Source: an uncultured Eubacteriales bacterium
GTDB lineage: Bacteria > Bacillota > Clostridia > Oscillospirales > Acutalibacteraceae
Assembly: GCA_900315815.1 (NCBI GenBank)
Contig: ONAS01000011.1
Span: forward strand, 1 to 33,515
Length of the DNA: 33,515 bases
Direction of reading: 5' to 3'
Shown here: positions 24,780-33,448 of the stretch, piece by piece
Layout: each line of letters opens with the position of its first letter
Numbering within the stretch: position 1 is the first letter of the stretch
Position numbers and translations under genes: made by a program
The notes under the pieces: generated by a model
The model's database searches: none
What the model was told of the DNA's origin: nothing
What the model saw: the letters and a program-made list of their open reading frames with translations, nothing else

Positions 24780-25886
24780 ATGAGCAAAAGAACAGACAGC
24801 CGATATGTGTTCTTCAACAACACCAAGCTCTTTGACAATATCTTCCACAACCGCTTTTATCTCAACTGCAGGATCCCTCTGACGGTGTCCGCAAAGCGCA
24901 AGGGGATCGCCGTCATTTTTTCCGTCGACCATCCCGACAGGGACAGCGCCCCGCCTCTCACCTACTTTGACGCCGTCGTGCTGGACGCGGTATACACCGC
25001 CCTGATCGGACAGAGCGACAGCCTGCCGGTGTGCCTGTCCCTGTATGATATCGTGGCGGCGATGGACGGAAAGGATAACGTCCGCAGTATCTCCCGCCGT
25101 TTCCGCGAGAGCATCAGCGAAAGTCTGGAGCGCCTGACAAGCTACACGCTGGCGTTCGACTGCGAAAGCGAATACCGCTCGCGGCATATCGGGGATCCCG
25201 GCTGGTATCCGGAAAGCCCGCTGCTGCCCGCACAGCTGAACCGTCATCCCTATAAGGATCCGCGTGATACATCGACCTACACCGCCGTCGGCGAGGTCGT
25301 CGTCACGTCGCCGATCCCTCTGTATCAATACGCGCAGAGGATCGGTCAGATGGTCGCCGCTGAGCGCTCGCTGATCCGCGGCGAGGGGATGGTGCCCCTC
25401 AGGAGCGGCCGCCCCGACGCCCCCAAAAAAGGAACGGCGAACACGATCGACTTCATCATGCTGCGGCGATACATCATCCGCAGGATCGAGGCGCTGCGCC
25501 ACACCGATCTGATCCGCATGCCGAAAACCAATCTGCGGGTGATCTCCCTTTACCGCGCCGAAAAAAACGCCGCCCATCACCGCACGCAGGCGGGACTCCT
25601 GCCGGATCTCGGCTATGATTATCCTACGCTGAACGCCGATATGTCCGTTGACGAGCGCCGCAGTCTGCTGACCAAATGGAACCACACCCTGCAGAAATTC
25701 CGCCTCAGCGCCGTTCACCTGCTGGATTATTACGTCCGTGAGGGATACATCGCAGGATATCGGCTGATCGCCGCGGACGGCGGGGACGCCGGCGGTGACG
25801 GGAAGCCGTCCGAAGAGACCGACAGCCCGATCGACAGAAAAGCACAGAAGCTCCCACGCTTCATGAAAATAGAATTGATCGTCTGA
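24780..25886 (+). CDS. Winged-helix protein, probable replication-initiator type
   Basis: A 368-aa protein I cannot name by family. Residues 81-150 read as a winged helix (TYFDAVVLDAVYTALI, LSLYDIVAAMDG, RRFRESISESLERLTS, then strands), as in plasmid Rep proteins. A second helical unit (NTIDFIMLRRYIIRRIEALRH) resembles the second winged helix of Firmicutes plasmid/ICE initiators. Support from context is strong: a DnaB-like helicase gene lies 12 nt upstream, and four phased iterons lie about 75 nt past the stop codon. It could instead be a regulator or partition protein. AAGGAA precedes the ATG. Confidence 0.6.
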   Translation: MSKRTDSRYVFFNNTKLFDNIFHNRFYLNCRIPLTVSAKRKGIAVIFSVDHPDRDSAPPLTYFDAVVLDAVYTALIGQSDSLPVCLSLYDIVAAMDGKDNVRSISRRFRESISESLERLTSYTLAFDCESEYRSRHIGDPGWYPESPLLPAQLNRHPYKDPRDTSTYTAVGEVVVTSPIPLYQYAQRIGQMVAAERSLIRGEGMVPLRSGRPDAPKKGTANTIDFIMLRRYIIRRIEALRHTDLIRMPKTNLRVISLYRAEKNAAHHRTQAGLLPDLGYDYPTLNADMSVDERRSLLTKWNHTLQKFRLSAVHLLDYYVREGYIAGYRLIAADGGDAGGDGKPSEETDSPIDRKAQKLPRFMKIELIV

Positions 25887-25907
25887 CCGCAGACTCCTGA
25901 ATCACAG

Positions 25908-25941
25908 GCTCTGATATATACATGTATATATCAGAGCTTTA
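25908..25941 (+). terminator. Terminator of the helicase-Rep-like unit
   Basis: A perfect 30-bp palindrome (25908-25937; GCTCTGATATATA arm) followed by TTTATTGTTTT. Its perfection would also allow bidirectional use. Confidence 0.85.
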
Positions 25942-25961
25942 TTGTTTTGCTTGTGACATCA

Positions 25962-26040
25962 CATAATTTGATAATTACATACCATAAGTTGCGATTATTC
26001 TCCGCATAATTCGATATCCTGACATGATGATTTGATAATT
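25962..26040. repeat. Four phased iterons in an AT-rich region (candidate origin or regulator array)
   Basis: Direct repeats of an ATAATTTGATA-like core start at 25963 (exact), 25984 (ATAAGTTGCGA, 8 of 11), 26006 (ATAATTCGATA, 10 of 11) and 26027 (ATGATTTGATA, 10 of 11). The spacings are 21, 22 and 21 bp, two helical turns, so all copies face one side of the DNA. They lie right after the Rep-like gene and its terminator in an AT-rich stretch, as origin iterons would. Confidence 0.65.
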
Positions 26041-26654
26041 CCCGCCGGCTCTCCTTTGCAGAAAACGGCTGATTAATCGGAAATACCGAACCGTTTTTAC
26101 CTGCGACATCTGCCCTTTATAAATACTATAAAGTATTAGTCGGGGCGAAATAAATGAAACAGCTTGCGCACCGCCCCTTTCTCTCGCAATCCCGCGGTCT
26201 GTACATGGCGTACGAACCGAAGGGGAACAGATATGCTCGACCGGTCCGGACATGAAGCCCGGCCCGTAATCACGGATGACCGGAAGAAACAGGGATCTGT
26301 TCTCCCGGACTTTGCGTTTTCCGCTGCCGAAAAACGGAGCGCTTCACATCGGAAAACGCGTGGTTCAAAGGATACAAGCAAACGCAGGTGTTTGCACGGT
26401 TCTCCGGGGGTATTTTTGAGGATATGAGGAGGATTCTGCGTAAGATCGACAGAGTTCTCCGAAGGACAGCGTGAGCGTTTGCGGGCGTTATCGTGAGACG
26501 GCGCCGCGTACCGCGGCGATATCATCCGGGCGGAGTGACGAGAGTCGTGAACAGCGTCGGGCCGAGATCCCGATTTCCGTTTGCGTCCGATCGCACACGG
26601 CGGCACATCGCGCCGCTGTCCCATTCTTATCAATAACAGAAAGGAAGTATTATC
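26041..26654. other. Long non-coding stretch upstream of the four-gene operon
   Basis: No convincing gene in about 610 bp. It holds an AATACT-ATAA-AGTATT inverted repeat (about 26124-26139) that overlaps possible -10 sequences with TTTACC upstream. Further on lie two short ORFs (33 codons from 26154; 64 codons from 26233, with AGGGG) of non-protein-like composition, and a CGCCGCG/CGCGGCG hairpin at 26502-26518. It may be a structured leader, an origin flank or decayed sequence. Confidence 0.5.
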
Positions 26655-27347
26655 ATGCAAATCAATCAGGACTTATTCCGACAGCTTCTCAACACCGTTA
26701 TGCAGAATCTCAGCCACGATATCTGCGCCATAGAAGAGAACGGCACCGTCGACAGGATACAGGCCGACGGAACGTTTTCCCGAATTGCGGAGATATTGAA
26801 CAGCAAGGGCGGCGGAGGCCGTCTGAGCGCGGATTCCCTGCGTTTTCTGCGGCTGGGTCAGCTCGCGGTGCTGATAGAGGATCACCTCGTCAGCGGCAAG
26901 GCCGACGACCCGCAGCGCTGCAGGAACGACAGCATCGTGCTGATGCGCAGTCTGCTGTCGCTGCTGCTCAATCTCGGGGAAAGCGGGATCGATGACGACG
27001 CGATGCGTCAGCCGCTGCGGGCATACCTGTACGGAATGACTGACGGCGCGGGCTGTTTTGCGGCACTGCTGTACCGACAGCTGACCGACGCGGCGCTGCT
27101 CAGTCCGCTCGGCGTCAATGAGGACATGCCGCTCGGGACGGTATTCAGGACCGCCCAAAGGGCGCTGTACGGATCCGAGTCCGACCGCGGTCACAGCGTC
27201 CGGCTCGTGATGGATCTGCTCATATGGCCGATGACGTTCTATGAGAAGAACATCAACCATATGACCGCGGCGACGGTCAGACTGTTTCTGGAGAGGCTGA
27301 CCGAAAAGCTGTACAACATCGGCGTAGGAGGTGACGACCGTGCGTAA
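26655..27347 (+). CDS. Hypothetical protein, first gene of the coupling-ATPase operon
   Basis: A 230-aa protein with no family I recognise. It is mostly helical and soluble, with a glycine patch (NSKGGGGRLSADS) near residue 50, several Leu-rich helices (RSLLSLLLNLGES) and no membrane segment or signal peptide. An AAAGGAAG site precedes the ATG, and the next gene overlaps its last codons, so it is translated in tandem. Context (VirD4-like ATPase and ClpP-like peptidase downstream) suggests an accessory-element function. Confidence 0.75.
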   Translation: MQINQDLFRQLLNTVMQNLSHDICAIEENGTVDRIQADGTFSRIAEILNSKGGGGRLSADSLRFLRLGQLAVLIEDHLVSGKADDPQRCRNDSIVLMRSLLSLLLNLGESGIDDDAMRQPLRAYLYGMTDGAGCFAALLYRQLTDAALLSPLGVNEDMPLGTVFRTAQRALYGSESDRGHSVRLVMDLLIWPMTFYEKNINHMTAATVRLFLERLTEKLYNIGVGGDDRA

Positions 27348-28077
27348 GATGCCTCTGGAGCAGCAGCTCCGTCTGACCGAGGAGCAATACTTTCTCACCA
27401 GCGAATTCAAGCAGCACACGGTCACACGGTTCTGCGCGACAAAGCTGTCCGTCCTCTATCGGGACAGCATCGATACGTTCGCCGATCTGGGGCTCGTCTC
27501 CGTGACAGAGGACGGTGAGCTGTCCGACCCCGACATGACCGTCGGCGACCTGTGTACGCGCATTTGGGTCATGCGCGAGGGAGAGGACAAGCGGCAGGCA
27601 CGGCTTGCCGCCGCTTCCCCGTTCACGAACGCCGCCCGCGCCGACGACCTGATGAAACGGATCCGAACGCCTGTCGCCGATCCGACGGCAGGCGCTTTCC
27701 GCGGTCGCTTCATCCGCAAGCCGAATCCCTTTGACCCGGTGCTCCAGAACAAGATATACCGGATCAGTGATGACGTCGGCGCGGTCAAGTACTTTTACTG
27801 GGTGCGCCATATGAGCGAAGAGGAATACCTGAACGCGATATACGGCGTCTCTCTGGACATCCGCGTCCTCAGCATCCTCATGCGCTGTCAAATGAAGCGT
27901 CCCGATATGCGCGACGCGCTGGGCTGTATCGGAGAGGATCTCCTCCGCCCGACGAAGGAAATGTCCGGATCGGACGAGCCCGCCGGGGACGACAGGATCT
28001 TTCTGATCGACAGCTATATCATCGAACCGTTAACCATATTACATTCATCATTAAGGAGAAAGAATCATGTATCATAA
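27340..28077 (+). CDS. Hypothetical protein, second gene of the coupling-ATPase operon
   Basis: A 245-aa soluble protein of unknown family. The preferred start is GTG at 27340, 7 nt after AGGAGG (27327-27332), overlapping the preceding gene by 8 nt; an earlier in-frame GTG at 27331 lies inside the ribosome site. The sequence is charged, with FRGRFIRKPNPFDPVLQNKI in the middle and an acidic loop near the C-terminus (SGSDEPAGDD). It overlaps the ATPase gene by 11 nt. The tight coupling of all three genes suggests a complex or a shared pathway. Confidence 0.75.
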   Translation: MRKMPLEQQLRLTEEQYFLTSEFKQHTVTRFCATKLSVLYRDSIDTFADLGLVSVTEDGELSDPDMTVGDLCTRIWVMREGEDKRQARLAAASPFTNAARADDLMKRIRTPVADPTAGAFRGRFIRKPNPFDPVLQNKIYRISDDVGAVKYFYWVRHMSEEEYLNAIYGVSLDIRVLSILMRCQMKRPDMRDALGCIGEDLLRPTKEMSGSDEPAGDDRIFLIDSYIIEPLTILHSSLRRKNHVS

Positions 28078-29389
28078 CAATGAAACCGTCAGCCGCGAAG
28101 CCTACCGCACCGAAAGCATCCTCGCAGAGGGGATCACCGTTTCCAACGATACCTGGCAGACAGGCATCAACAACAATGTTCTGGTCATCGGACCGTCCGG
28201 CTCGGGTAAGACCCGCAGCTACGTCAAGCCGAACATCATGCAGGCGAACACCTCCATGATCGTATCGGACGCCAAGGGCACGCTGTACGAAGAATGCGGC
28301 GCCTTTCTGCGGTCGCAGGGCTACACCGTTTACGGCATCGACTTTGTATCGATGAACGGCAGCGTCGGCTACAATCCTCTGGACTATATCCGCTATGATC
28401 AACAGTCCGGGGACTACTGTGAGCAGGATATCATCACGGCCAGCGAGATCATCATCGCCGACGGCTGCAACAAGGAGCCGTTCTGGGATATGGCGGCGCG
28501 GATGTATCTGCAAAGCGTGATCGCCTACATCCTCGCATCAACGCCCCAAAGCGATCACACGCTGGACCGTGTCGCAAAGCTGGCATACGCCGAGGGCGGC
28601 GGCGCCTTTGAAAAGATGATGGTGCAGTAATCCGAGCTGTACCCCGACAGCCTTGCGGCAAGACGCTACAGCGCGTTCTGCAGCATGGGCGCCGCGGACA
28701 AGATGATCGGCAGTGTGCTGGGCATCGTGTCCACCAATCTCAGCAGCTTTGAGTTTTGTGCGCTGGACAGGCTGTACCGTCATCCGCGCAAGCTGGATTT
28801 TTCCGACTTCGGACGCAGAAAGACCGCACTGTTCCTGACCGTCAGCGATACCGACCGTTCTCAGGACAGGCTGATCGGCCTGTTCTGGACACAGGCGCTC
28901 CAGCGGCTCTGTCTGAGCGCGGACAGGGATTTTCCGGGGCACCGTCTCGACGTCCCCGTACGGCTGTATCTGGACGACTTTGCGACCAACGTCTATATCC
29001 CGGATTTCGACAAGATATCCAGCAACGTCCGCAGCCGTGAGATCTACCTGAGCGTCATCCTCCAGTCACTGTCACAGCTGGAAGCCCTCTACGGTCCCTC
29101 CAAGGCGGCGACCATCATGGGCAACTGCGACCAGCAGGTGGTGCTCGGGGTACAGGACATCCCGACCGCGTCCTACTTTGCGGAAAAAGCGGATGTCCCC
29201 AAAAGCTGCATGATGAATATGCCGCTGGGCAGCTGCTATGTCTTCCTCAGGGGAAGAACGGCACAGCTCGCACAGAAATATGATATGACAGCGCACCTGT
29301 GTGACCGTACGCTGTCCGCACAGGATCCCGCCGCATGTGAAGACGGGATCTTTGTCTATGAAGAGAAGCATCACGAGATAGATCGATAA
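28067..29389 (+). pseudogene. VirD4/TraG-type coupling ATPase interrupted by an in-frame TAA
   Basis: The frame matches type IV coupling proteins from end to end: Walker A GPSGSGKT (42-49), SMIVSDAKGTLYEE, GYNPLDYIRYD, FWDMAARMYLQSVIAYIL, and a C-terminal half with Walker B LYLDDFATN (from residue 300, counting through the stop). A single TAA at 28628-28630 (codon 188) follows MMVQ. The same frame continues directly with SELYPDSLAARRYSAF and stays open to 29389, with no insertion or deletion. As read, this gives a truncated 187-aa product; an internal ATG at 28685 could start the second half but has no good ribosome site. Even intact it lacks the N-terminal membrane helices of classic VirD4. 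A true nonsense mutation or a sequencing error explains it best; TAA is an ordinary stop elsewhere in the window. Confidence 0.85.
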
Positions 29390-29405
29390 AGAAAGGAACT
29401 TTACA

Positions 29406-29987
29406 ATGGAAACAACGAATATTTATAAGATCTCAAGCAACGGACTGAACCTCTGCCCGATCGACGACGAAATGCTCCACCGCAGAAGGATCTTCTTTGC
29501 CGAGGAGGTCAACTCCGCCACGATGAACAGCCTGCTGAAAAAGCTGATGTATCTGGAGCTGACCGCGCCGGGTCAGGAGATCACCCTGTATATCAACTCG
29601 CCCGGCGGCGAATGTGTCAGCGGGCTTGCCGTCATCGATTACATCGCGGCGATGAAGTCGCCGATCCGCACGGTATGCATCGGCACTGCCGCCAGCATGG
29701 GCGCAGTCCTGTTCCTCACGGGAAAGCGCCGCGAGATGCTGCGCCATACACAGCTGATGATCCACGATCCCTCCGCGGGCGGATCTCTGCAGGGCATGAA
29801 GCCCCACGAGATCGAGGCGTATCTCAAGATGCTGACCGCCATGCAGCATAAGCTGATCGGGATCATCGCCGCCGTATCCGGCAGATCCGAGGAAGAGATC
29901 GCCGAGGTGACCCGCTCGGATACCTACTTCGATCTGGAGGAAGCGCTGTCCTTCGGACTTGCCACCGCCGAATTCACCGGCGAATGA
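29406..29987 (+). CDS. ClpP-like serine peptidase
   Basis: A 193-aa ClpP/crotonase-fold peptidase with the full triad: Ser97 in GTAASMGAVLF, His120 in MIHDPSAGG and Asp172 in TRSDTYFDLEEA, plus INSPGGECVSGLAVID. The start follows AAAGGAAC. The N-terminus differs from housekeeping ClpP (no PMVVEQT-like start), and it sits in an accessory operon right after a DNA-translocase ATPase rather than near clpX or tig. Housekeeping ClpP normally works with ClpX/C; the partner here is unknown. Alternatives are a phage-type prohead or scaffold protease, but no capsid genes are present. Confidence 0.9.
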   Translation: METTNIYKISSNGLNLCPIDDEMLHRRRIFFAEEVNSATMNSLLKKLMYLELTAPGQEITLYINSPGGECVSGLAVIDYIAAMKSPIRTVCIGTAASMGAVLFLTGKRREMLRHTQLMIHDPSAGGSLQGMKPHEIEAYLKMLTAMQHKLIGIIAAVSGRSEEEIAEVTRSDTYFDLEEALSFGLATAEFTGE

Positions 29988-30032
29988 ACCGGCAGATCGG
30001 ATATCCGACGTCCGGCCTGCCATAACTGAAAC

Positions 30033-30082
30033 GACCGCCTCCGGCGGGTATCCTACGATACCGCCGGGGCGGTCTTTTTTTT
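30033..30082 (+). terminator. Terminator of the accessory operon
   Basis: A long stem GACCGCC...GGGTATC (30033-30052) with GATACCGCC...GGCGGTC (30057-30074) and a T8 tail. The tail reaches the stop codon of the convergent helicase gene at 30081-30083. Confidence 0.9.
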
Positions 30083-32537
30083 ACTGCGACATCAGCTTGT
30101 CTTTCCATGCGCGATACTGCGCGAGCGCACGATCCATCTGCTCCTTTGCCTGTCTGATCCTCTCTCTGCTCTCTTCACACGCGGCTAAGCGGCGCGGATG
30201 CTTCGGCGAAGATACCAATATGCCCTTGGGCGGCGTATTTTGTGTCAGCGCTTCTATCTCTCTCTGCTGATAGCGGACGCCGTCGGTCGTCCAGTACAGG
30301 ACGCGCCGTTTGGGATACAGCGCACGGAGGATCCCGCGCTTGACTTCATCGCGGCGGATATTCTTTGCCACAGACGCCTTCCGCTCGGCAAGCCGGGAAT
30401 CCTGCGCGCTTTTATTCACGGTATCCTGATAGCGGTGTGGCTCACCCATGACCTCGATCACAGCCAGCACGCGGTCATCCGACGCGCCGCAGATCACAAA
30501 GTCGCAGGAGGAGCCGCTCTCCGCCAGATCCCTTTCTTCCTCTGTGAGCGGTTCATAGCCCCGTGTCAGCTCAAGGAGCGGCACATCATACAGGATGCGG
30601 TATTTTTTCCTGTCCAGACCGCTGTCCAGCGCGTCATACAGGGCGATCTCGGGGGCGGAGATCACGATCGGCTTGCCGTGATCCCGCTGATCCTTTTTGG
30701 TGAGCAGGGAAAGGATCCTGTCGGGATCGCTGTCCCTCCACGCGGCGACAAGCGGCACGGCGTCGAATACCGAGCGATAGCCGCTGTCAAAGAAGCCGTA
30801 GCGGTCATCCCCGCTGTTCTGCGTCCCGGAAGCCTCCTTTGTTTTCTGACGGACATAACGCAGCAGCTTCTGCAGATACATTTCATTTTCGCTGTCCGCC
30901 GTCCCGTGGCGTCTGCCCGAAAGGCGCGGCACCCGATATCCGGTGAGCTCCCTCTGCATTTCGCCGTCCATCAGCGTCGTCGAGGTGATGATGACCAGCT
31001 CATCCCGCGCGCGGGATACCGCCACGTTGATCAGACGCTTTTTCTGGCTCCACGGCCATTCCCAGTTGCCGTCCTCGACCGGCAGTAGGTATACGCAGTC
31101 GAATTCCTTGCCCTGTGACTTATGGATCGTCAAAGCACAGCTGCTCAGCGAATTCTCCTCGTTCTCCAGAAGGAGCCGCGCCTCCTCGGTCATCCCTTCC
31201 CGCTCCAGCCGTTCCTTCAGCAGCCGTCTGATCTCCTCAAGCTGACCGCAGAACGGCGTCAGTACGCAGATCGATTTATTGTTTTTCAGCTTATCGATAA
31301 AGCCGTCCAGCTCTTTTTCCTTGAACACATCCAGCTGGCGGCGGTTCAATTTCGAGTCGCCGTCCTCTCCCAGAAAACAGCCCTCCTGATAGTCGCCCGA
31401 AAAATACCACACGCGGATCGGACAGGCGGCGGTCTTATCATAATCCGCCCTGCCGTTCACCAGGGGATGCTCCTTGTAGATCTCCCTGTTGCAGAAGCCG
31501 ATGATCCCCGGATGACAGCGGTAATGGATATCGAGGAACGTGATCAGCTCCGGGCGTCTGAGCCTTTCGCTGACGATGCGCAGAGCGATATCGAAAAAGC
31601 TGACGTCCCCGTTATCATCCAGCATCCGATAGACGCTGTCCCCGGGCAGCGCGGGGGCTTCCTTTTCGATCTGTCCGACAACGTCATGATCGCAGAAGGA
31701 CGGAAGCTGGTTTTCATCCCCGACCAGCACCAGATGCTTACCCAGCGCGGCGGAGATCACGCCGATATCGGGACGCGTCTGAGAGGACTCGTCCATGATG
31801 ACATAATCAAAGCGGTACTGATCCGCGTCGCAGAACAGCCTGCCCATGGAATGGATCGTCGAGGTCACGGCGGGGTATTCCTCCAGAAAGACCGACGACG
31901 GCGGTTTGACCTCCATGAGATATGTCTCTCCGTTTATATCCTTTCTCTCATACGCGCCGTATCCCTTGCGGTCACCGGACGCGCTCTGCCATTGTTTGAA
32001 CCGCTCCGACCGATAGAAGGCGCACCGCTTTTCCTTTTTCCCCAACGGCGCGTGACTGCGGTACAGCCGTGCGGCGTTCTGAGACTTACTGTCTTTGAAG
32101 CTGTCGATTTTTTCGGCGACATTGTTCACCGCCTTGTTGTTGAAGGACACCATCGCCGCCGTTTTGCCCAGCCCGACGATGCACGACATCAGATTGATGA
32201 TGACCTTTGTCTTTCCCGTGCCGGGCGGTCCCTTGATCACGGACAGCGGATTGCACAGCGCGGTACGGATCGCCGTACGCTGGCTGTCGTTCAGCGAATC
32301 GCCGTCGATCAGAAAGCGCTCCCATCCCCGACATTCCGACGTCTGCTCCCACACGGAGTCACAGACCGCCTGCGGCTCCAGCAGGATCCTGAGGATCTCG
32401 TTCTCCTTGACGATCCCTTTTTCTATATCCCTGTAAAACGCAGCGATCAGATCGGGGATCTGTCCGCTGTTTTTCTCCTCGCTTTTCGCGGCATACGCCG
32501 CATAATACCTGATGACGTCGCTGTCGTATAACGACAT
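30081..32537 (-). CDS. SF1 (UPF1/DNA2-like) helicase with a possible nuclease tail
   Basis: An 818-aa superfamily 1B helicase. It shows Q-like motif LNDSQRTAI then Walker A GPPGTGKT (103-110), Walker B YVIMDESSQ, motif III LVLVGDENQLP, HYRCHPG, motif V TIHKSQGKEFD and motif VI NVAVSRARDELVI. Past about residue 640, a segment CDFVICG...RVLAVIEVMGEPHR resembles the D...E core of DUF2726-type PD-(D/E)XK nucleases, with no clear Lys after the Glu. Similar helicase-nuclease fusions occur in antiviral defence genes; DNA repair or RNA processing are alternatives. A GGAG site lies 9 nt before the ATG. It converges on the ClpP-like operon. Confidence 0.88.
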   Translation of the reverse strand: MSLYDSDVIRYYAAYAAKSEEKNSGQIPDLIAAFYRDIEKGIVKENEILRILLEPQAVCDSVWEQTSECRGWERFLIDGDSLNDSQRTAIRTALCNPLSVIKGPPGTGKTKVIINLMSCIVGLGKTAAMVSFNNKAVNNVAEKIDSFKDSKSQNAARLYRSHAPLGKKEKRCAFYRSERFKQWQSASGDRKGYGAYERKDINGETYLMEVKPPSSVFLEEYPAVTSTIHSMGRLFCDADQYRFDYVIMDESSQTRPDIGVISAALGKHLVLVGDENQLPSFCDHDVVGQIEKEAPALPGDSVYRMLDDNGDVSFFDIALRIVSERLRRPELITFLDIHYRCHPGIIGFCNREIYKEHPLVNGRADYDKTAACPIRVWYFSGDYQEGCFLGEDGDSKLNRRQLDVFKEKELDGFIDKLKNNKSICVLTPFCGQLEEIRRLLKERLEREGMTEEARLLLENEENSLSSCALTIHKSQGKEFDCVYLLPVEDGNWEWPWSQKKRLINVAVSRARDELVIITSTTLMDGEMQRELTGYRVPRLSGRRHGTADSENEMYLQKLLRYVRQKTKEASGTQNSGDDRYGFFDSGYRSVFDAVPLVAAWRDSDPDRILSLLTKKDQRDHGKPIVISAPEIALYDALDSGLDRKKYRILYDVPLLELTRGYEPLTEEERDLAESGSSCDFVICGASDDRVLAVIEVMGEPHRYQDTVNKSAQDSRLAERKASVAKNIRRDEVKRGILRALYPKRRVLYWTTDGVRYQQREIEALTQNTPPKGILVSSPKHPRRLAACEESRERIRQAKEQMDRALAQYRAWKDKLMSQ

Positions 32538-32593
32538 GGCTGTTCACTCCGCTTTCTCTGCATGACCTCAAAGCGTCATGGCTTTCCGGGATC

Positions 32594-32622
32594 ATGATAC
32601 CATTTCCCGATTTTCAGGTCAA
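32594..32622 (-). promoter_or_regulatory. Promoter of the SF1 helicase gene
   Basis: TTGACC (32617-32622), 17-nt spacer, TATCAT (32594-32599) on the minus strand. A CATGAC-8 nt-GTCATG inverted repeat (32561-32580) lies between it and the gene and may be an operator. Confidence 0.7.
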
Positions 32623-32701
32623 TACCCATCCGATCCCGCATGTCGGGCAGCCGCACAGACGCGTAAGGGCTCAGGCCGCTCCGCTCGCCGACTGTCAAAG
32701 C

Positions 32702-32736
32702 AAAAAAAAGAACGGGACAGACACACGTCCGTCCCG
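32702..32736 (-). terminator. Terminator of the 193-aa gene
   Basis: CGGGACGGAC pairs with GTCTGTCCCG (32713-32722 with 32727-32736, one U-G) over a 4-nt loop, followed by TTCTTTTTTTT on the minus strand. Confidence 0.85.
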
Positions 32737-32755
32737 ATCGATCGCTCACACCGGA

Positions 32756-33337
32756 TCACACACGATAAGAGAATGACACCTCAACGGAGACACCGTTGGC
32801 CCGCGGACTGGCGCTTTTCCCTTTAAAGGGGACCCCGATCTGAACAGGGATCCTGCCCTTCTTCGGAGAAAGGATCCCCATCCCGTATTGCTCATAATAA
32901 TAGAATGCCTGCGGCTGTGACAGCGTGATCTCATCCCGACGCGCCAGCTGACACAGATCCCGGTACACCTTCTCTCCCAGCGGCGTGATGCGGACGCAGA
33001 TCGTCGCGCTCGCAAAATGCTCTTTCATCGTGACCTCGGTCACCGGCTTCAGCCTGACGCTGTACCCTCCGTCATTATCCGATCCGCTGTGATAGTAATA
33101 CGAATCGGGTTTGATTTTTTCATATTCCGCACGCGAGTAATACACAGACCAGTCGGAAAGTGAAAAAGAGCCGCTGATCGTTCCCGCGTTGGGATTGCTT
33201 TTATATTGATTGACGATCACATCCTTGATCGCGACTCTGTAATAATCGTTCACGATCTGCTGATAGACCTCTTCCTCGGAGATCCGGGGATTGCGTTCCC
33301 TTTCCGATATACGGTTCAGCTCATCTCTTAATGCCAT
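32756..33337 (-). CDS. Hypothetical protein
   Basis: A 193-aa soluble protein of no family I recognise. It starts with a charged helix (ALRDELNRISERERNPRISEEEVYQQIV), then reads as alternating strands rich in Tyr (DSYYYHSGSDNDGG), ending in a strand VSVEVSFSYRV. ATG at 33335-33337 after AGGTGG is preferred; the open frame extends 49 codons upstream across the promoter. It lies upstream of the SF1 helicase on the same strand but has its own promoter and terminator, so it is a separate unit. Confidence 0.75.
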   Translation of the reverse strand: MALRDELNRISERERNPRISEEEVYQQIVNDYYRVAIKDVIVNQYKSNPNAGTISGSFSLSDWSVYYSRAEYEKIKPDSYYYHSGSDNDGGYSVRLKPVTEVTMKEHFASATICVRITPLGEKVYRDLCQLARRDEITLSQPQAFYYYEQYGMGILSPKKGRIPVQIGVPFKGKSASPRANGVSVEVSFSYRV

Positions 33338-33419
33338 ATCCAACCACCTGCCGCTGCGGCGACGGCACAAACAGAGAAACCAAGCCGCCGGATTTTCTGT
33401 TTCCCTGTATCTGTGATCC

Positions 33420-33448
33420 ATTATAATATACAGACAAAGCGCAGTCAA
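33420..33448 (-). promoter_or_regulatory. Promoter of the 193-aa hypothetical gene
   Basis: TTGACT (33443-33448), 17-nt spacer, TATAAT (33420-33425). The remaining bases to 33515 show no supported gene. Confidence 0.85.

Noticed and set aside
26233..26427. 64-codon ORF with AGGGG ribosome-like site in the long gap
   Set aside because: Arg/Ser/Lys-rich random-looking sequence, no family resemblance; kept only as a note on the non-coding stretch.
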